Assembly: GCF_020172085.1 (NCBI RefSeq)
Contig: NZ_JAIVAT010000007.1
Coordinates: 620,001 to 684,000 of the forward strand
Source: Rossellomorea aquimaris
GTDB taxonomy: Bacteria; Bacillota; Bacilli; Bacillales; Bacillaceae_B
Direction: 5' to 3'
DNA: 64,000 nt
Below are positions 8,295 to 17,478 of this stretch, in pieces (the first letter of the stretch is position 1; the number at the start of each line of letters is the position of its first letter). The position numbers and the translations under genes are program-made. The notes beneath the pieces are model-generated. The model did not search any database. It had not been told where the DNA came from and saw only the letters and a program-made list of their open reading frames with translations.

Positions 8295-8463
8295 GCTCTG
8301 TCATAAAAAATGTATTAAGAGGGTGAGGGGAACTGCGTAGACTCCTACGGAAAACGGGCGAGCCGAGACCCCGGAAGCGAATTTTGCTGAGGAGGCTCGG
8401 CCGAACGTCCGTGGAAAGCGAAGCAGTTCCCCCCACCCTCAAGCACACACTCAATGACAGAGC
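8295..8463. repeat. Extragenic nested palindromic repeat element
   Basis: The outer arms GCTCTGTCAT (8295-8304) and ATGACAGAGC (8454-8463) are perfect inverted repeats. Inside, 8319-8336 and 8423-8440 pair at 17 of 18 positions. The core (GCGTAGACTCCT, GAGACCCC, GAGGAGGCTCGG, GGAAAGCGAAGC) resembles a repeat I remember from intergenic regions of many Bacillaceae, though I cannot name it with certainty. The rest of 8224-8599 holds only the promoter at 8494. Confidence 0.75.
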
Positions 8464-8493
8464 ATTTTCAAATCGTATTGAATTGACACCAAG

Positions 8494-8522
8494 TTTAACC
8501 CAATCAATAATATTGCTATAAT
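8494..8522 (+). promoter_or_regulatory. Sigma-A promoter of the two-component operon
   Basis: TTTAAC (8494-8499), a 17-base spacer and a consensus TATAAT (8517-8522), about 78 bases before the response-regulator ATG. Confidence 0.6.
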
Positions 8523-8599
8523 ACATATCAGTAAATGGAAATTCAGATAAACAATGTTAAAGAATAAATAGAAATCCCCAATCAAAAGAGGTAGATACC

Positions 8600-9286
8600 A
8601 TGTCACTCATCACCATCCTGATTGTCGATGACGATCCCCATATCAGAGAACTGATCAATCTTTATTTAACCATGGAAGGATACAATGTATTACAAGCCAA
8701 TGACGGCGAAGAAGCAATGGAACTTGTGAAGCAGAAAGAAATCCACTTAGTGGTAGTTGATATTATGATGCCAAAGAAGGATGGCTGGGATCTTTGCAGG
8801 GAGATCCGGGAGGACTATGACCTGCCCATCATCATGGTGACGGCGAAGGGTGAAAGCGAGGATAAAGTGAAGGGCTTTGAGCTCGGGACGGATGATTATA
8901 TTGTGAAGCCCTTTGAGGCGAAAGAGTTTATCATGCGGGTGAAAGCCCTCCTTCGCCGCAATAAGGTGCACACAGAGAAGCGGGTGTCGATCGGGAATCT
9001 GACAATTGACAGCAAAAGCCTTGAAGTCGCTTTGGGAGATGAGCGTATCGACTTTCCTTTAAAAGAGTTTCAGATTCTATACAAGCTTGCATCCAACCCG
9101 GGTCTCGTTTTCTCCAGGGAGCAGCTGATTGAAGAAATTTGGGGAATCGATTTTGAAGGAAATGAACGGACCGTCGACTCTCATATTAAAAAGATCAGAA
9201 AAAAACTTGAGGCGAAGAGCTCGAACGTATCGATTACAACCATCCGGGGGCTTGGTTATCGGCTAGGAATGGAACAAGATGATTAA
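8600..9286 (+). CDS. OmpR-family response regulator
   Basis: 228 residues, ATG at 8600 behind AAAAGAGG. The receiver domain (1-118) has the acidic pocket DDD (10-12), phosphoacceptor Asp54 in VVDIMMP, Thr81 and Lys103 in YIVKPF. The DNA-binding winged helix (about 128-224) has ERTVDSHIKKIRKKL and the TIRGLGYRL hairpin. It overlaps the histidine kinase gene by eight bases and is surely its partner. The next gene is an SwrC-type pump, so the pump is a likely target, as often seen for such sets; that link is an inference. Confidence 0.93.
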   Translation: MSLITILIVDDDPHIRELINLYLTMEGYNVLQANDGEEAMELVKQKEIHLVVVDIMMPKKDGWDLCREIREDYDLPIIMVTAKGESEDKVKGFELGTDDYIVKPFEAKEFIMRVKALLRRNKVHTEKRVSIGNLTIDSKSLEVALGDERIDFPLKEFQILYKLASNPGLVFSREQLIEEIWGIDFEGNERTVDSHIKKIRKKLEAKSSNVSITTIRGLGYRLGMEQDD

Positions 9287-10643
9287 TACACTGTATTCCA
9301 AAATGGTGTTAACGTTTATCGGAGTGGTGTTCATCAGCGTTACTGCGTCTTTTTTTATCACCTATAATATGTACGAAGAACGGGTCGTTGCCGAAATCGA
9401 GGAAGAATTGATGGTGGCGGGTAAAGGGATCATCGAATTATCGAAAGTGATGGAACCGGAAAGCGTCGAGAATTACATAGAGAAAGTGTCAACCATACGC
9501 TATAACATTGCACTCTATTCAGAAGATGGAAAGTCGAAGTTTTACGGAGAAGCAAAGCCCGACAACTATGCCACACCGGATGAGGTAGAAGAGGTGCTTG
9601 CCGGAGGGGTTCACCGTATCACCAATAAGGATAGAAAGTTATTTCATTATGCATCAGTGGGGCTACCCTTTGAATTGAACGGGAAGAAGTATGCCCTCTT
9701 CTTAAAGCCTGGTCTCGCCGGAAAGCTTGATTTTGTGAGGAGAATCTTGAAGACGGTGTTATTCAACGTGTTGATGATTGGAAGTCTCCTTTATTTATTC
9801 GTAGCCCTTTATTTCGTGAGTCCCATCAAGAAATTGACGGCCTTCACGTCGAAGGTGGCGAAAGGGAACTTTCATGAACAGGTTTCTGTGAAGAGAAAAG
9901 ACGAAATCGGCGAACTTGCCGAGAGTTTTAACAGGATGAATAAGGAATTACATAGCGTCGAGAAGATGCGGAGAGAGTTCATTTCAAATGTCTCCCACGA
10001 TCTTCAGTCCCCTTTGATGTCCATTAAGGGATTTGCCAGGGCCTTAAAGGAACATTCCTTTCCTAAAGAACAGCAGGATCAATACTTGACCATCATTGAA
10101 AAGGAGAGTGAACGGCTGGGTAAACTAAGTGCAAACCTGCTGCAGTTATCTGTCCTTGAGAGTAAAGAAAATCCAACGAACAAAGAATGGTACCGCCTCG
10201 ACCAGCAGATCCGACAGGTGTTCCTCAGCCATCAACCACAGTGGCTCGACAAAGGGATCGTCATCGATCTGGAAGATGTACATCCGGCAGAACTGTCAGC
10301 GGACAAAGATCAACTTGAGCAAGTATGGCATAACCTCCTGACAAACAGTATCAAATTCACGGATCATGGTGGAGAAATAACGGTTTCTTTGAAAGAAGAA
10401 GGAGAACGGATCGTCGTCGTTTTCTCTGATACAGGTGTAGGGATATCTGAGGAAGATGTTCCTCACATCTTTGATCGCTTCTTCATGGTGGACCGGGCAA
10501 GGGAAAGCTCGAAACAGGGGAGTGGACTCGGATTATCGATTGTGAAAAAAATCATCGACGTTCATCATGGCAGCGTGGACGTTACCAGTAAAGCGAACCA
10601 AGGCACCACCTTCACATTCACTCTTCCGAAAAGCATGGATTAA
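9279..10643 (+). CDS. Sensor histidine kinase (HAMP, HisKA, HATPase)
   Basis: 454 residues. Two membrane helices (about 9-29 and 158-180) enclose an extracellular sensor domain of some 125 residues. HAMP follows (about 180-232), then HisKA with His240 in VSHDLQSP, and the ATPase domain with N-box HNLLTNSIKF (351-360), G1 DTGVG (384-388), F-box FDRFF and G2 GSGLGL (414-419). All catalytic boxes are intact. The stop codon lies inside the left arm/loop of the terminator at 10629. Confidence 0.93.
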   Translation: MINTLYSKMVLTFIGVVFISVTASFFITYNMYEERVVAEIEEELMVAGKGIIELSKVMEPESVENYIEKVSTIRYNIALYSEDGKSKFYGEAKPDNYATPDEVEEVLAGGVHRITNKDRKLFHYASVGLPFELNGKKYALFLKPGLAGKLDFVRRILKTVLFNVLMIGSLLYLFVALYFVSPIKKLTAFTSKVAKGNFHEQVSVKRKDEIGELAESFNRMNKELHSVEKMRREFISNVSHDLQSPLMSIKGFARALKEHSFPKEQQDQYLTIIEKESERLGKLSANLLQLSVLESKENPTNKEWYRLDQQIRQVFLSHQPQWLDKGIVIDLEDVHPAELSADKDQLEQVWHNLLTNSIKFTDHGGEITVSLKEEGERIVVVFSDTGVGISEEDVPHIFDRFFMVDRARESSKQGSGLGLSIVKKIIDVHHGSVDVTSKANQGTTFTFTLPKSMD

Positions 10644-10656
10644 CGTCCATGCTTTT
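10629..10656 (+). terminator. Terminator of the two-component operon
   Basis: AAAAGCATGGA and TCCATGCTTTT form an 11-bp stem around TTAACG, followed by more T. It contains the kinase stop codon and separates the kinase from the pump gene. Confidence 0.85.
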
Positions 10657-10739
10657 TTCTATGGAAACAGATTTAATCCATTGGTCATATTGGGGTCACA
10701 ATTCTCCTATACGATGATTCCTATCGAAAAGGAGAGATC

Positions 10740-13700
10740 ATGATGAAGAAAATAGTGGATTATTGCCTAAAGAAAAACGTGGCCATTATTGTATTGGCCC
10801 TATTGGTGGTAGCAGCGGGATTGGTTTCAACCCAATCCATTAAAGTAGAAACCTATCCGGATGTTGATTCACCGACCCTCATGATACAGGGAGTCTATCA
10901 CAATCACTCATCGGAAGAAATTGAGAAAGCGGTGACGACACCGGTAGAAGAAGCGATTGAAGGGATCAAACCGTATGATTCCTTAACCAGCACCACGAGA
11001 GAAAATAGCTTTATGATTCAGGTGACCTATGAGTTCGGAGAGAATATGGATGAAATCGAAAGCAGTATCCAGTCTTCGATTGGGAAGATGAATCTGCCGG
11101 ATGAGGTCGACCTATCGTATAAGCGGATCTCTGCCAGTGCAAAGCCAATCTATAAAATGGCGTTGTCAGATGAGAATCTGGAAGAGTTACAGAGAGATGT
11201 GAACGAAGATTTACTTCCGTCATTAACGAATGTACCAGGCGTTAGTGAGGTTAATCTTTCAGGTACAACCGACACCAAGCTCTTTGTGGAAGTCGATAAA
11301 GAAAAAAGCCGTCAAGTTGGGTTGACTGCATCAGACGTTGCAGCTGCCTTGGAAAAGGAAAATGTGGTTCTTCCTGTTGGGAGCCTGGAGAACGGAGGCA
11401 ATGACATTCCAGTCAGTCTCGAAGGGCATGTGGGTTCCATCGAACAATTAAAAGAAACCCCCATTCCTGTTGCCTCTAAAGGGGCACAACCCGTCCAGTC
11501 GATTGCCCTATCTGACATCGCAGAAGTAAAAGAGGTAAACGAAGCGAATGCCATTACCCGCTATAATGGGGATCCCGCCATTATCGTGGAAGTGTTGAAA
11601 TCTCAAGATGCCAACACAGCCGAAGTGGTGGAAGCATTAAAAACAGAATGGAATCATTTTAACAAGACGTTCGACTATGATTCCTATACCATCATCGACC
11701 AGGGAAAAGAAGTCGAGAAATCAGTGGAATCCCTCCTGAAGGAAGGTGGATTCGGGGCGCTTTTCACCGTCGTGATCATCCTGTTATTCTTACGGAATAC
11801 CCGAGCGACTCTCATCGCCATTTTATCGCTCCCTCTATCCATATTGGGGACGATCGCGGTACTTGATTATCTGGGGTACTCCCTCAACATCATGACCCTT
11901 GGCGGAATGGCCGTTGCCATCGGACGAATCGTGGATGACAGCATCGTCGTCATTGAAAACATTTATAAATGGCTACACAAGGAAGAATCGTATACGAAAC
12001 GAGAGATCATTCTGAATGCGACAAGAGAAGTGATCGGTGCTGTCACCTCTTCAACCATTGCGACTGTCGTCGTGTTTCTGCCCCTTGCCTTTGTGGGTGG
12101 AATTGTAGGAGAGTTCTTCAGACCGTTCTCAATTGCAGTGGTCACATCGATCATTCTGTCACTGCTCGTGGCATTCATGGTCATCCCTGTACTCGGCTTC
12201 ACGTTTTTAAAGAAAGGAAAGCAGGAGGAGAAAACAGGGTGGTTGGCAAAAGGGTACGACCGAATTTTACGTAAGTCCCTTTCCCATAAATGGGTCGTCA
12301 TTACGGTTTCCATCTTCATGCTTGCCGGTGCCTTAGCGATGGTACCTGGGATCAATAAGTCATTCCTGCCGAGCGGTTCGGCCAATGCTCTTGAACTCGA
12401 GGTCGAGCTTCCCGTGACGACGTCATTGTCTGAAACGGATAAAATCGCGAAGGACATCGAAGCAGCGCTCATGAAAAACGAAGAGGTTGAGTACGTTCAG
12501 GGAGCCGTCGGCATTGCGAACAACAGCTCTCCGTTACAGATGAAGAGTGGCAGTGATTCAACAGCTACCTTCTCCGTTCAACTGTCAGAGGGAGAAACGG
12601 TGGAAGAACAGAAAGACCAACTCGAAGAGACCGTTTCGGATCTAGTAAAAGAGCATGATCTTGAAAGCACCATCAGATTGAAGGAAATACGCCAGGAAGG
12701 ACCTCCATCGGGTAAAACCATCGATATCACCCTTTATGGCGAGAATCCAGCTCACTTAACAGAAGCAGCGGATAAAGTAGAGAATCTCATGGAGCAAAAC
12801 GATCAATTGACCAATATCTCGAATACCGCAGCTCAACAGCAAAAAAAGATCATTCTGGAGCTGAAAGAGGAAGCCAAGAAGCAGGGCATGACCCAACAGG
12901 CAGTCTATCAGCAGGTCCAGGAACAGATGAACGCACGTCCTGTAGGAAGTCTTGAATTGGAAGAGGAAGTATGGGTGTCCTATGATACCTTGGTCACGAC
13001 GAAGCAGGAGTTGGAAGATGTAGAAATCATTACTCCTAGTGGCATTCAGCGATTATCTGACATTGCTGTCATCAAAGAACAGGAAATACCGGCAACGATT
13101 GAACATAAGGACACCAAATCCGCCTACACTTTGTCTGCCGAAAGCGAAGGGGAAGATGTCGGGAAAGTAACAGAAGACATCAAGAAAGACTTAGAAGCCC
13201 TTTCTTTACCGAGCGATATTGAATGGAAGGTCGGCGGCGGTCAAGACATGATGACAGACGGATTCAAGGACTTGGGTCAGGCGATGATAATCGCCGTAGG
13301 ACTTGTGTTCTTAACCTTAACGATCACATACGGTGGAATCATCACACCACTGGTCATCCTATCCTCCATCATCTTTGTCCCGATTGGTTCTCTCGGAGCC
13401 CTCATGTTGACGGGTGAAACGTTATCCATGAGCAGCATGATCGGAATGCTCATGCTGATTGGCATCGTGGTGACGAATGCTGTCGTCATGCTTGACCGTG
13501 TGGAAAGCAACAGAAGAGAAGGAATGAAACTGGAAGCGTCCTTAATAGAAGCCTGTAACGCCCGCTTCCGCCCGATTTTAATGACCGCACTCGCCACGAT
13601 CCTGGCGCTGATGCCGCTAGCTTTATCCCACTCTTCTTCCGGGGTCATTTCAAAAGGATTGGCCATCACGGTGATCGGCGGATTAACGACCAGTACACTG

Positions 13701-13760
13701 CTGACATTGGTATTTATTCCAGTGCTTTACCGCTTATTGGGCAGATGGAGAAAGCTTTAA
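10740..13760 (+). CDS. swrC: RND-family efflux transporter, SwrC (YerP)-like
   Basis: 1006 residues. One N-terminal helix is followed by a large extracellular porter domain, six helices from about 335, a second porter domain and a final six-helix bundle. The motif GGMAVAIGRIVDDSIVVIEN near residue 385 carries the acidic residues used for proton coupling in AcrB-type pumps. In Bacillus subtilis, SwrC supports swarming and surfactin self-resistance. No membrane-fusion partner is present, as usual in Gram-positives. GGAG stands five bases before the first of two adjacent ATG codons. The upstream two-component system may regulate it. Confidence 0.88.
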   Translation: MMKKIVDYCLKKNVAIIVLALLVVAAGLVSTQSIKVETYPDVDSPTLMIQGVYHNHSSEEIEKAVTTPVEEAIEGIKPYDSLTSTTRENSFMIQVTYEFGENMDEIESSIQSSIGKMNLPDEVDLSYKRISASAKPIYKMALSDENLEELQRDVNEDLLPSLTNVPGVSEVNLSGTTDTKLFVEVDKEKSRQVGLTASDVAAALEKENVVLPVGSLENGGNDIPVSLEGHVGSIEQLKETPIPVASKGAQPVQSIALSDIAEVKEVNEANAITRYNGDPAIIVEVLKSQDANTAEVVEALKTEWNHFNKTFDYDSYTIIDQGKEVEKSVESLLKEGGFGALFTVVIILLFLRNTRATLIAILSLPLSILGTIAVLDYLGYSLNIMTLGGMAVAIGRIVDDSIVVIENIYKWLHKEESYTKREIILNATREVIGAVTSSTIATVVVFLPLAFVGGIVGEFFRPFSIAVVTSIILSLLVAFMVIPVLGFTFLKKGKQEEKTGWLAKGYDRILRKSLSHKWVVITVSIFMLAGALAMVPGINKSFLPSGSANALELEVELPVTTSLSETDKIAKDIEAALMKNEEVEYVQGAVGIANNSSPLQMKSGSDSTATFSVQLSEGETVEEQKDQLEETVSDLVKEHDLESTIRLKEIRQEGPPSGKTIDITLYGENPAHLTEAADKVENLMEQNDQLTNISNTAAQQQKKIILELKEEAKKQGMTQQAVYQQVQEQMNARPVGSLELEEEVWVSYDTLVTTKQELEDVEIITPSGIQRLSDIAVIKEQEIPATIEHKDTKSAYTLSAESEGEDVGKVTEDIKKDLEALSLPSDIEWKVGGGQDMMTDGFKDLGQAMIIAVGLVFLTLTITYGGIITPLVILSSIIFVPIGSLGALMLTGETLSMSSMIGMLMLIGIVVTNAVVMLDRVESNRREGMKLEASLIEACNARFRPILMTALATILALMPLALSHSSSGVISKGLAITVIGGLTTSTLLTLVFIPVLYRLLGRWRKL

Positions 13761-13777
13761 TTGGGGGGGTGGATGAA

Positions 13778-14080
13778 GTGAAAAAATGGATCATCTTATT
13801 ATGCAGTTTCGTCATCCTATCAGCCGTCATGTTTGAGACCAAGCCTTCTCAAGACCACTATACGGACTGGCTATTGGAGAACATAAGCTACCGCATGGAG
13901 GGAGAGTCCCCGTTGATGACAATGGGGATCTCATTATTCGGTGAGCAAATGGTTGAAAACCATACAGAAGTAAACGACTATCTCCTCTTTAATACGTTTA
14001 AAACGGAATTTAGAGGAAAAGAGCTTAAGTTTATCGGTGTCTTTCACACGTTTATACCTTTGTCATTAGACAAAGAGTGA
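13778..14080 (+). CDS. Hypothetical exported small protein (possibly DUF4359-like)
   Basis: 100 residues. The GTG at 13778 (MKKWIILL) is favoured over an ATG at 13745, which lies inside the pump gene, because GGGGGGGTGG precedes it. An N-terminal hydrophobic stretch (3-18) acts as signal or anchor. The exported part has an FNTFKTEFRGKELKFIGVFHTF stretch that reminds me of DUF4359 proteins; I am not certain. It lies 17 bp after swrC on the same strand and may be co-transcribed. Confidence 0.6.
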   Translation: MKKWIILLCSFVILSAVMFETKPSQDHYTDWLLENISYRMEGESPLMTMGISLFGEQMVENHTEVNDYLLFNTFKTEFRGKELKFIGVFHTFIPLSLDKE

Positions 14081-14141
14081 AGGATGTCATGCCGTCTCCC
14101 ATTCTTTCATATCCTTAGAGAAAGAAAGGGGATGTTCCCAT

Positions 14142-14399
14142 ATGAGTAAAGAAGTCACACTGGCTCTTATCATGTTTATCATTACCGTAGGATTGGTTTG
14201 TATCTATCTTATGAATAAATACAAGCAACAGGCGGTTAAAGTCATTTCTCTAGAGAGCTTTCTTCATCATTCGACGCTGGATGAAGACACGGGACAGAAG
14301 AAAAGCATCGTCGATTCCATCAATGATTATTTTGATGACGGATACGGGGATTCAGGTGATCACGGAGATGATGATGGGGGCGATGACGGCGGGGATTAA
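14142..14399 (+). CDS. Small membrane protein with Asp/Gly-rich tail
   Basis: 85 residues. One membrane helix at about 6-24 is followed by a basic turn, a soluble region, and an acidic tail (from residue 66) made mostly of Asp and Gly. Such acidic tails may bind cations or be disordered. AAAGGGG lies ten bases before the ATG. No family recognised. Confidence 0.6.
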   Translation: MSKEVTLALIMFIITVGLVCIYLMNKYKQQAVKVISLESFLHHSTLDEDTGQKKSIVDSINDYFDDGYGDSGDHGDDDGGDDGGD

Positions 14400-14508
14400 G
14401 GCAGGATTCATCATTAACAATAATCTCCTAAACAAGCAGACGGACCTTCATGCTATATTTATAGTACAATGAAAGGTAGAAAAACGGCGAGGGTAGGAGA
14501 GATGAATC

Positions 14509-14916
14509 ATGACATGGAAAAAGATGAAGAGCATCCTGTTTATGGTGCTTGGGTTCATAGCGTTAGTGTTCGGAATTGCCGGCACGGTACTACCCGTTCT
14601 GCCGGGTGGACCGTTTTACCTGTTGTCGGCCTACTGCTTTGCGAAGAGCTCGAAACGTATGGAAGCATGGTTCCAAAACACTACCATTTATAAAAAATAC
14701 GTCGTCGCATTCCTTGAGAAAAAGGGAATGACCTTAAAAGAAAAAATCAGAATCAACATCACAGCGGATTTCTTTATCCTGCTTTCCGTCCTTTACGTAG
14801 ACATTCTCGCTGTCCGGATCATTCTCATCGGACTCGCTTTGTATAAACATTATTATTTTATTAAGAAAATCAAGACGATCCAGCCGGAGCCGTATCAAGT
14901 GGAGGAGAGCCAGTGA
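14509..14916 (+). CDS. YbaN-type DUF454 inner-membrane protein
   Basis: 135 residues. Near the N terminus it has a long hydrophobic segment with LPVLPGGPFYLLSAYCFAKSS (about 28-48), the DUF454/YbaN signature. A short amphipathic region and two more helices (about 85-122) follow. Function of the family is unknown. GTAGGAGAG stands eight bases before ATG 14509. The stop falls in the left arm of a hairpin at 14908. Confidence 0.8.
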   Translation: MTWKKMKSILFMVLGFIALVFGIAGTVLPVLPGGPFYLLSAYCFAKSSKRMEAWFQNTTIYKKYVVAFLEKKGMTLKEKIRINITADFFILLSVLYVDILAVRIILIGLALYKHYYFIKKIKTIQPEPYQVEESQ

Positions 14917-14940
14917 TCGCTCGGGGTCACTGGCTTTCAT
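14908..14940 (+). terminator. Possible terminator after the YbaN-like gene
   Basis: AGCCAGTGA (14908-14916) and TCACTGGCT (14927-14935) form a 9-bp stem around ten bases. The T run is short, so termination may be partial. Confidence 0.5.
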
Positions 14941-14944
14941 CAAG

Positions 14945-15124
14945 ATGAAGAAGTATCAGCTCAAACGTGATTTCAGAGGCGTGAAAAAAGGGGCCCGATT
15001 CTATTTGGTCGTGGAATCTGAATATATCGGCATTAAGGAGTATGTTGTGAGAACGCAGGACTTCTCCAGAAGGATGATCCTTTCTGAGAAGGAAATGGAG
15101 AATTATTTTTTTCGTGTGACATAA
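14945..15124 (+). CDS. Hypothetical 59-residue basic protein
   Basis: An open frame of 59 codons starting ATG 14945. It is rich in Lys, Arg and Tyr with alternating strands (GARFYLVVESEYIGIKEYVV), which looks like a small beta-barrel fold rather than random sequence. There is no good ribosome site, and the start lies just behind the 14908 hairpin, so translation may depend on read-through. Function unknown. Confidence 0.45.
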   Translation: MKKYQLKRDFRGVKKGARFYLVVESEYIGIKEYVVRTQDFSRRMILSEKEMENYFFRVT

Positions 15125-15185
15125 GAACCCGTCGGTGAACGAGGCAGGTTCGTGAAAAAATTCAAGAGTGTAGGATGATAAATCG

Positions 15186-15857
15186 ATGATAGGATTAAGC
15201 ATAGCAACGAAGTGGGAATATGAAGCGGCATTGGACTATTTCGACGTAAAAGATCATGAACGTTTCGTTTATCCTTATGGCGAGTATTTCATGAGAACAT
15301 TGAATGATACCGAACTTGTTTTTTATAGTACAGGTGTAAGAAAAGTAAATGGTGTTGGTGGGAATCAGTATATGATTTCTACATTTCATTTAACGAAAGT
15401 AATCGTTGCTGGAACATGTGCAGGAATCAATGATACGTTCAGTAATTTGGATATTTTGGTACCCGAAAAAGCCGTTCAATATGATTGCACAGTTAAAGAA
15501 GTTGAGCCTCTTATTAAACAATCTTTCATAGTTGATATTGATCTATCAAAATATGGGAATGATTTTCATACCGGAACAATTGGCACCGCTGATAAAGCAG
15601 TCGTGATGTGGAAGGACTATTTAGAACTGAAAGAAAACGACATAACCATAGCCGATACAGAAGCGGGTGCCATCGCTTATATCTGTAAGAAGAATGATGT
15701 TGAATGTATAATTATTAAAGGAATATCTGATTTTCCAACAGATGAAAGAAACTCTGATAAATTCGAATCAAACAATGAACAAATCAATGTTTATTTAGAA
15801 AACACACCCAAAGTAATGAACAAAATTTTTGGCAAATATTTAGAAAGATTTATTTAA
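15186..15857 (+). CDS. MTA/SAH nucleosidase-like (PNP/UDP family) protein
   Basis: 223 residues. It shows the purine-phosphorylase fold landmarks VAGTCAGIND (near 77) for the phosphate/ribose side, ADTEAGAIAYIC (near 157) with the Glu that binds ribose hydroxyls, and IKGISDFP (near 177) with the catalytic Asp of MTAN enzymes. MTAN cleaves methylthioadenosine and S-adenosylhomocysteine. Identity to Pfs/MtnN looks low, so the substrate could be another nucleoside. The gene is visibly richer in A/T than its neighbours, a hint of separate origin. It has its own strong terminator. Confidence 0.7.
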   Translation: MIGLSIATKWEYEAALDYFDVKDHERFVYPYGEYFMRTLNDTELVFYSTGVRKVNGVGGNQYMISTFHLTKVIVAGTCAGINDTFSNLDILVPEKAVQYDCTVKEVEPLIKQSFIVDIDLSKYGNDFHTGTIGTADKAVVMWKDYLELKENDITIADTEAGAIAYICKKNDVECIIIKGISDFPTDERNSDKFESNNEQINVYLENTPKVMNKIFGKYLERFI

Positions 15858-15871
15858 ATACATTAGATGAT

Positions 15872-15906
15872 AAAAACGCAGAGGATGCTAAAACCTCTGC
15901 GTTTTT
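15872..15906 (+). terminator. Terminator after the nucleosidase-like gene
   Basis: AAAAACGCAGAGG (15872-15884) and CCTCTGCGTTTTT (15894-15906) form a perfect 13-bp stem with a nine-base loop and U tail. Confidence 0.95.
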
Positions 15907-15997
15907 CTGTGTGAATTCCATTAACCTTGTGAACTTCGGTTTCTATTCCACAACCGAACTACTTACGGTGAGACGAGTTTATTTTTATTCGAAAAGT

Positions 15998-16109
15998 CGG
16001 CACGATTATGGTCAAAAGTCGCATGATAACGGGTATTCCGGCATGATTATTCTGAAACTCGCACGATTCTTTCATATCCCGCATGATTGTCCTCCAAACC
16101 GGCATGATT
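15998..16109 (+). repeat. Phased motif array A (six units, 20-21 bp period)
   Basis: Six copies of (C/G)GCA(T/C)GATT-like motifs on the same strand. CAYGAT starts lie at 16001, 16022, 16042, 16062, 16082 and 16103, so spacings are 21, 20, 20, 20, 21. About ten variable bases separate the units. The order of first bases is GG, CG, GG, CG, CG, GG. The array lies between a terminator and the pepT start, and the period excludes coding. The remainder of 15907-16197 shows only the hairpin-like element at 16138 and the pepT ribosome site. Confidence 0.85.
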
Positions 16110-16136
16110 CCTTCTCGCCCTTCGTGAACAAAAAAG

Positions 16137-16163
16137 AGCCAAGGAACCTGTCCCCGTGGCACG
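16137..16163 (+). repeat. ACCTGTCCCC hairpin-family element (copy 1)
   Basis: GCCAAGG and CCGTGGC flank AACCTGTCC and can pair with one mismatch. Related elements occur at 22861, 49297, 50664 and 62939. Here it lies 28 bp after array A and 35 bp before pepT, with no T run, so it is not an ordinary terminator. Confidence 0.55.
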
Positions 16164-16197
16164 AATCTGATAATATAAAAAGAAAGGGGGAATCACG

Positions 16198-17433
16198 ATG
16201 AAACAGGAACTAATCGATCGATTAACAAGATATGTGAAAGTGTATACAGAGTCAAAAGACGGCGTGGAGGAAACGCCTTCAACGCCTGGTCAGCTTGTAC
16301 TTGCCAATATGCTGGTGGAGGAACTAAAGGAAATCGGAATGACGGATGTTTCGATTGATGAGTACGGCTATGTGATGGCGACTTTACCGGCCAATACTGA
16401 AAAACAGGTCCCAGCCATTGGATTTCTTGCCCATGTGGATACATCAGAAGACTTCACGGGGGAAAATGTGAAGCCCCAGCTCGTAGAGAATTACGATGGG
16501 AACGACATCGTGTTACATAAGGAGCAGGGGATTGTGCTGTCTGTGAAGGATTTTCCTCAGCTGACCGGATATAAGGGACATACCCTCATGACAACCGATG
16601 GAACGACCCTGCTCGGAGCGGATAATAAAGCCGGAATCGCAGAAATCATGACAGCGATGGCTTATTTAAACGAACATCCTGAAGTGAAGCACGGGCCGAT
16701 TCGAGTGGGCTTCACGCCGGATGAAGAAACAGGGAAGGGTGCCCATAAGTTCAATGTAGAGCGGTTCAATGCCGAGTTCGCCTACACGGTGGACGGTGGA
16801 CCACTGGGTGAATTGGAATATGAAAGCTTTAATGCCGCAGAAGCGAACATCAAGATCTTCGGCCGAAACGTTCACCCCGGGACAGCGAAAGACAAAATGG
16901 TGAACGCCGCCAAGATCGCCATGGAACTGAACAGCCGACTCCCGGTCGGAGAGGCGCCTGAATCGACAGATGGGTACGACGGATTCTTTCATCTTACTTC
17001 GATTCAAGGAGACGTTGAACAGACAACCATGCATTATTTGATCCGTGATTTCGATGGGGAAAACTTCAATGAAAGAAAAATGAAGTTAGAGGAGATCGTC
17101 AAAGACCTGCAGTCCATCTACGGACAGGGGTGCATTCAGCTCGACATCAACGATCAATATTACAATATGCGGGAGAAAATAGAGCCCGTGTTCGAAATCG
17201 TTGAGTTAGCCAAGCAGGCAATGGAAAACCTCGACATCACACCGGATATTAAACCGATTCGCGGAGGTACGGATGGATCCACCCTATCCTTTATGGGGCT
17301 GCCGACACCGAATCTCTTTACTGGCGGCGAAAACTATCATAGCCGTTACGAGTTTGCTTCCGTCGATAATATGGAAAAAGCGACAAAGGTGATCATTGAG
17401 ATTGTCCGGTTGTTTGAAGAAAAAGCGGAATAA
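16198..17433 (+). CDS. pepT: Peptidase T (tripeptide aminopeptidase)
   Basis: 411 residues, the usual PepT length, with ATG at 16198 behind AAAGGGGG. It is an M20-family dizinc enzyme that removes the N-terminal residue from tripeptides in the cytoplasm. Visible ligands and catalytic residues are His79 and Asp81 (AHVDTS), Asp142 (GADNKAG), Glu176-Glu177 (PDEETG), Asp199 (VDGG) and a C-terminal His in NYHSRYE near 381. A dimerisation domain with FGRNVHPG lies in between. It is monocistronic, closed by the terminator at 17442. Confidence 0.96.
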   Translation: MKQELIDRLTRYVKVYTESKDGVEETPSTPGQLVLANMLVEELKEIGMTDVSIDEYGYVMATLPANTEKQVPAIGFLAHVDTSEDFTGENVKPQLVENYDGNDIVLHKEQGIVLSVKDFPQLTGYKGHTLMTTDGTTLLGADNKAGIAEIMTAMAYLNEHPEVKHGPIRVGFTPDEETGKGAHKFNVERFNAEFAYTVDGGPLGELEYESFNAAEANIKIFGRNVHPGTAKDKMVNAAKIAMELNSRLPVGEAPESTDGYDGFFHLTSIQGDVEQTTMHYLIRDFDGENFNERKMKLEEIVKDLQSIYGQGCIQLDINDQYYNMREKIEPVFEIVELAKQAMENLDITPDIKPIRGGTDGSTLSFMGLPTPNLFTGGENYHSRYEFASVDNMEKATKVIIEIVRLFEEKAE

Positions 17434-17441
17434 ATGAAAAG

Positions 17442-17475
17442 GTGCCCTGTGGACAAAGTGTTGTCCACAGGGCAC
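17442..17475. terminator. Bidirectional terminator between pepT and the GGDEF gene
   Basis: GTGCCCTGTGGAC and GTCCACAGGGCAC form a 13-bp perfect stem around an eight-base loop, between convergent genes. T runs are short on both sides. Confidence 0.8.
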
Positions 17476-17478
17476 TTC

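Noticed and set aside
11963-12472. Antisense frame inside swrC
   Set aside because: Shadow of a conserved RND pump; composition follows the opposite strand.
15998-16109. Array A as a CRISPR array
   Set aside because: Repeats are only about 10 bp and spacers about 10 bp, far from CRISPR lengths, and no cas gene is in the window.
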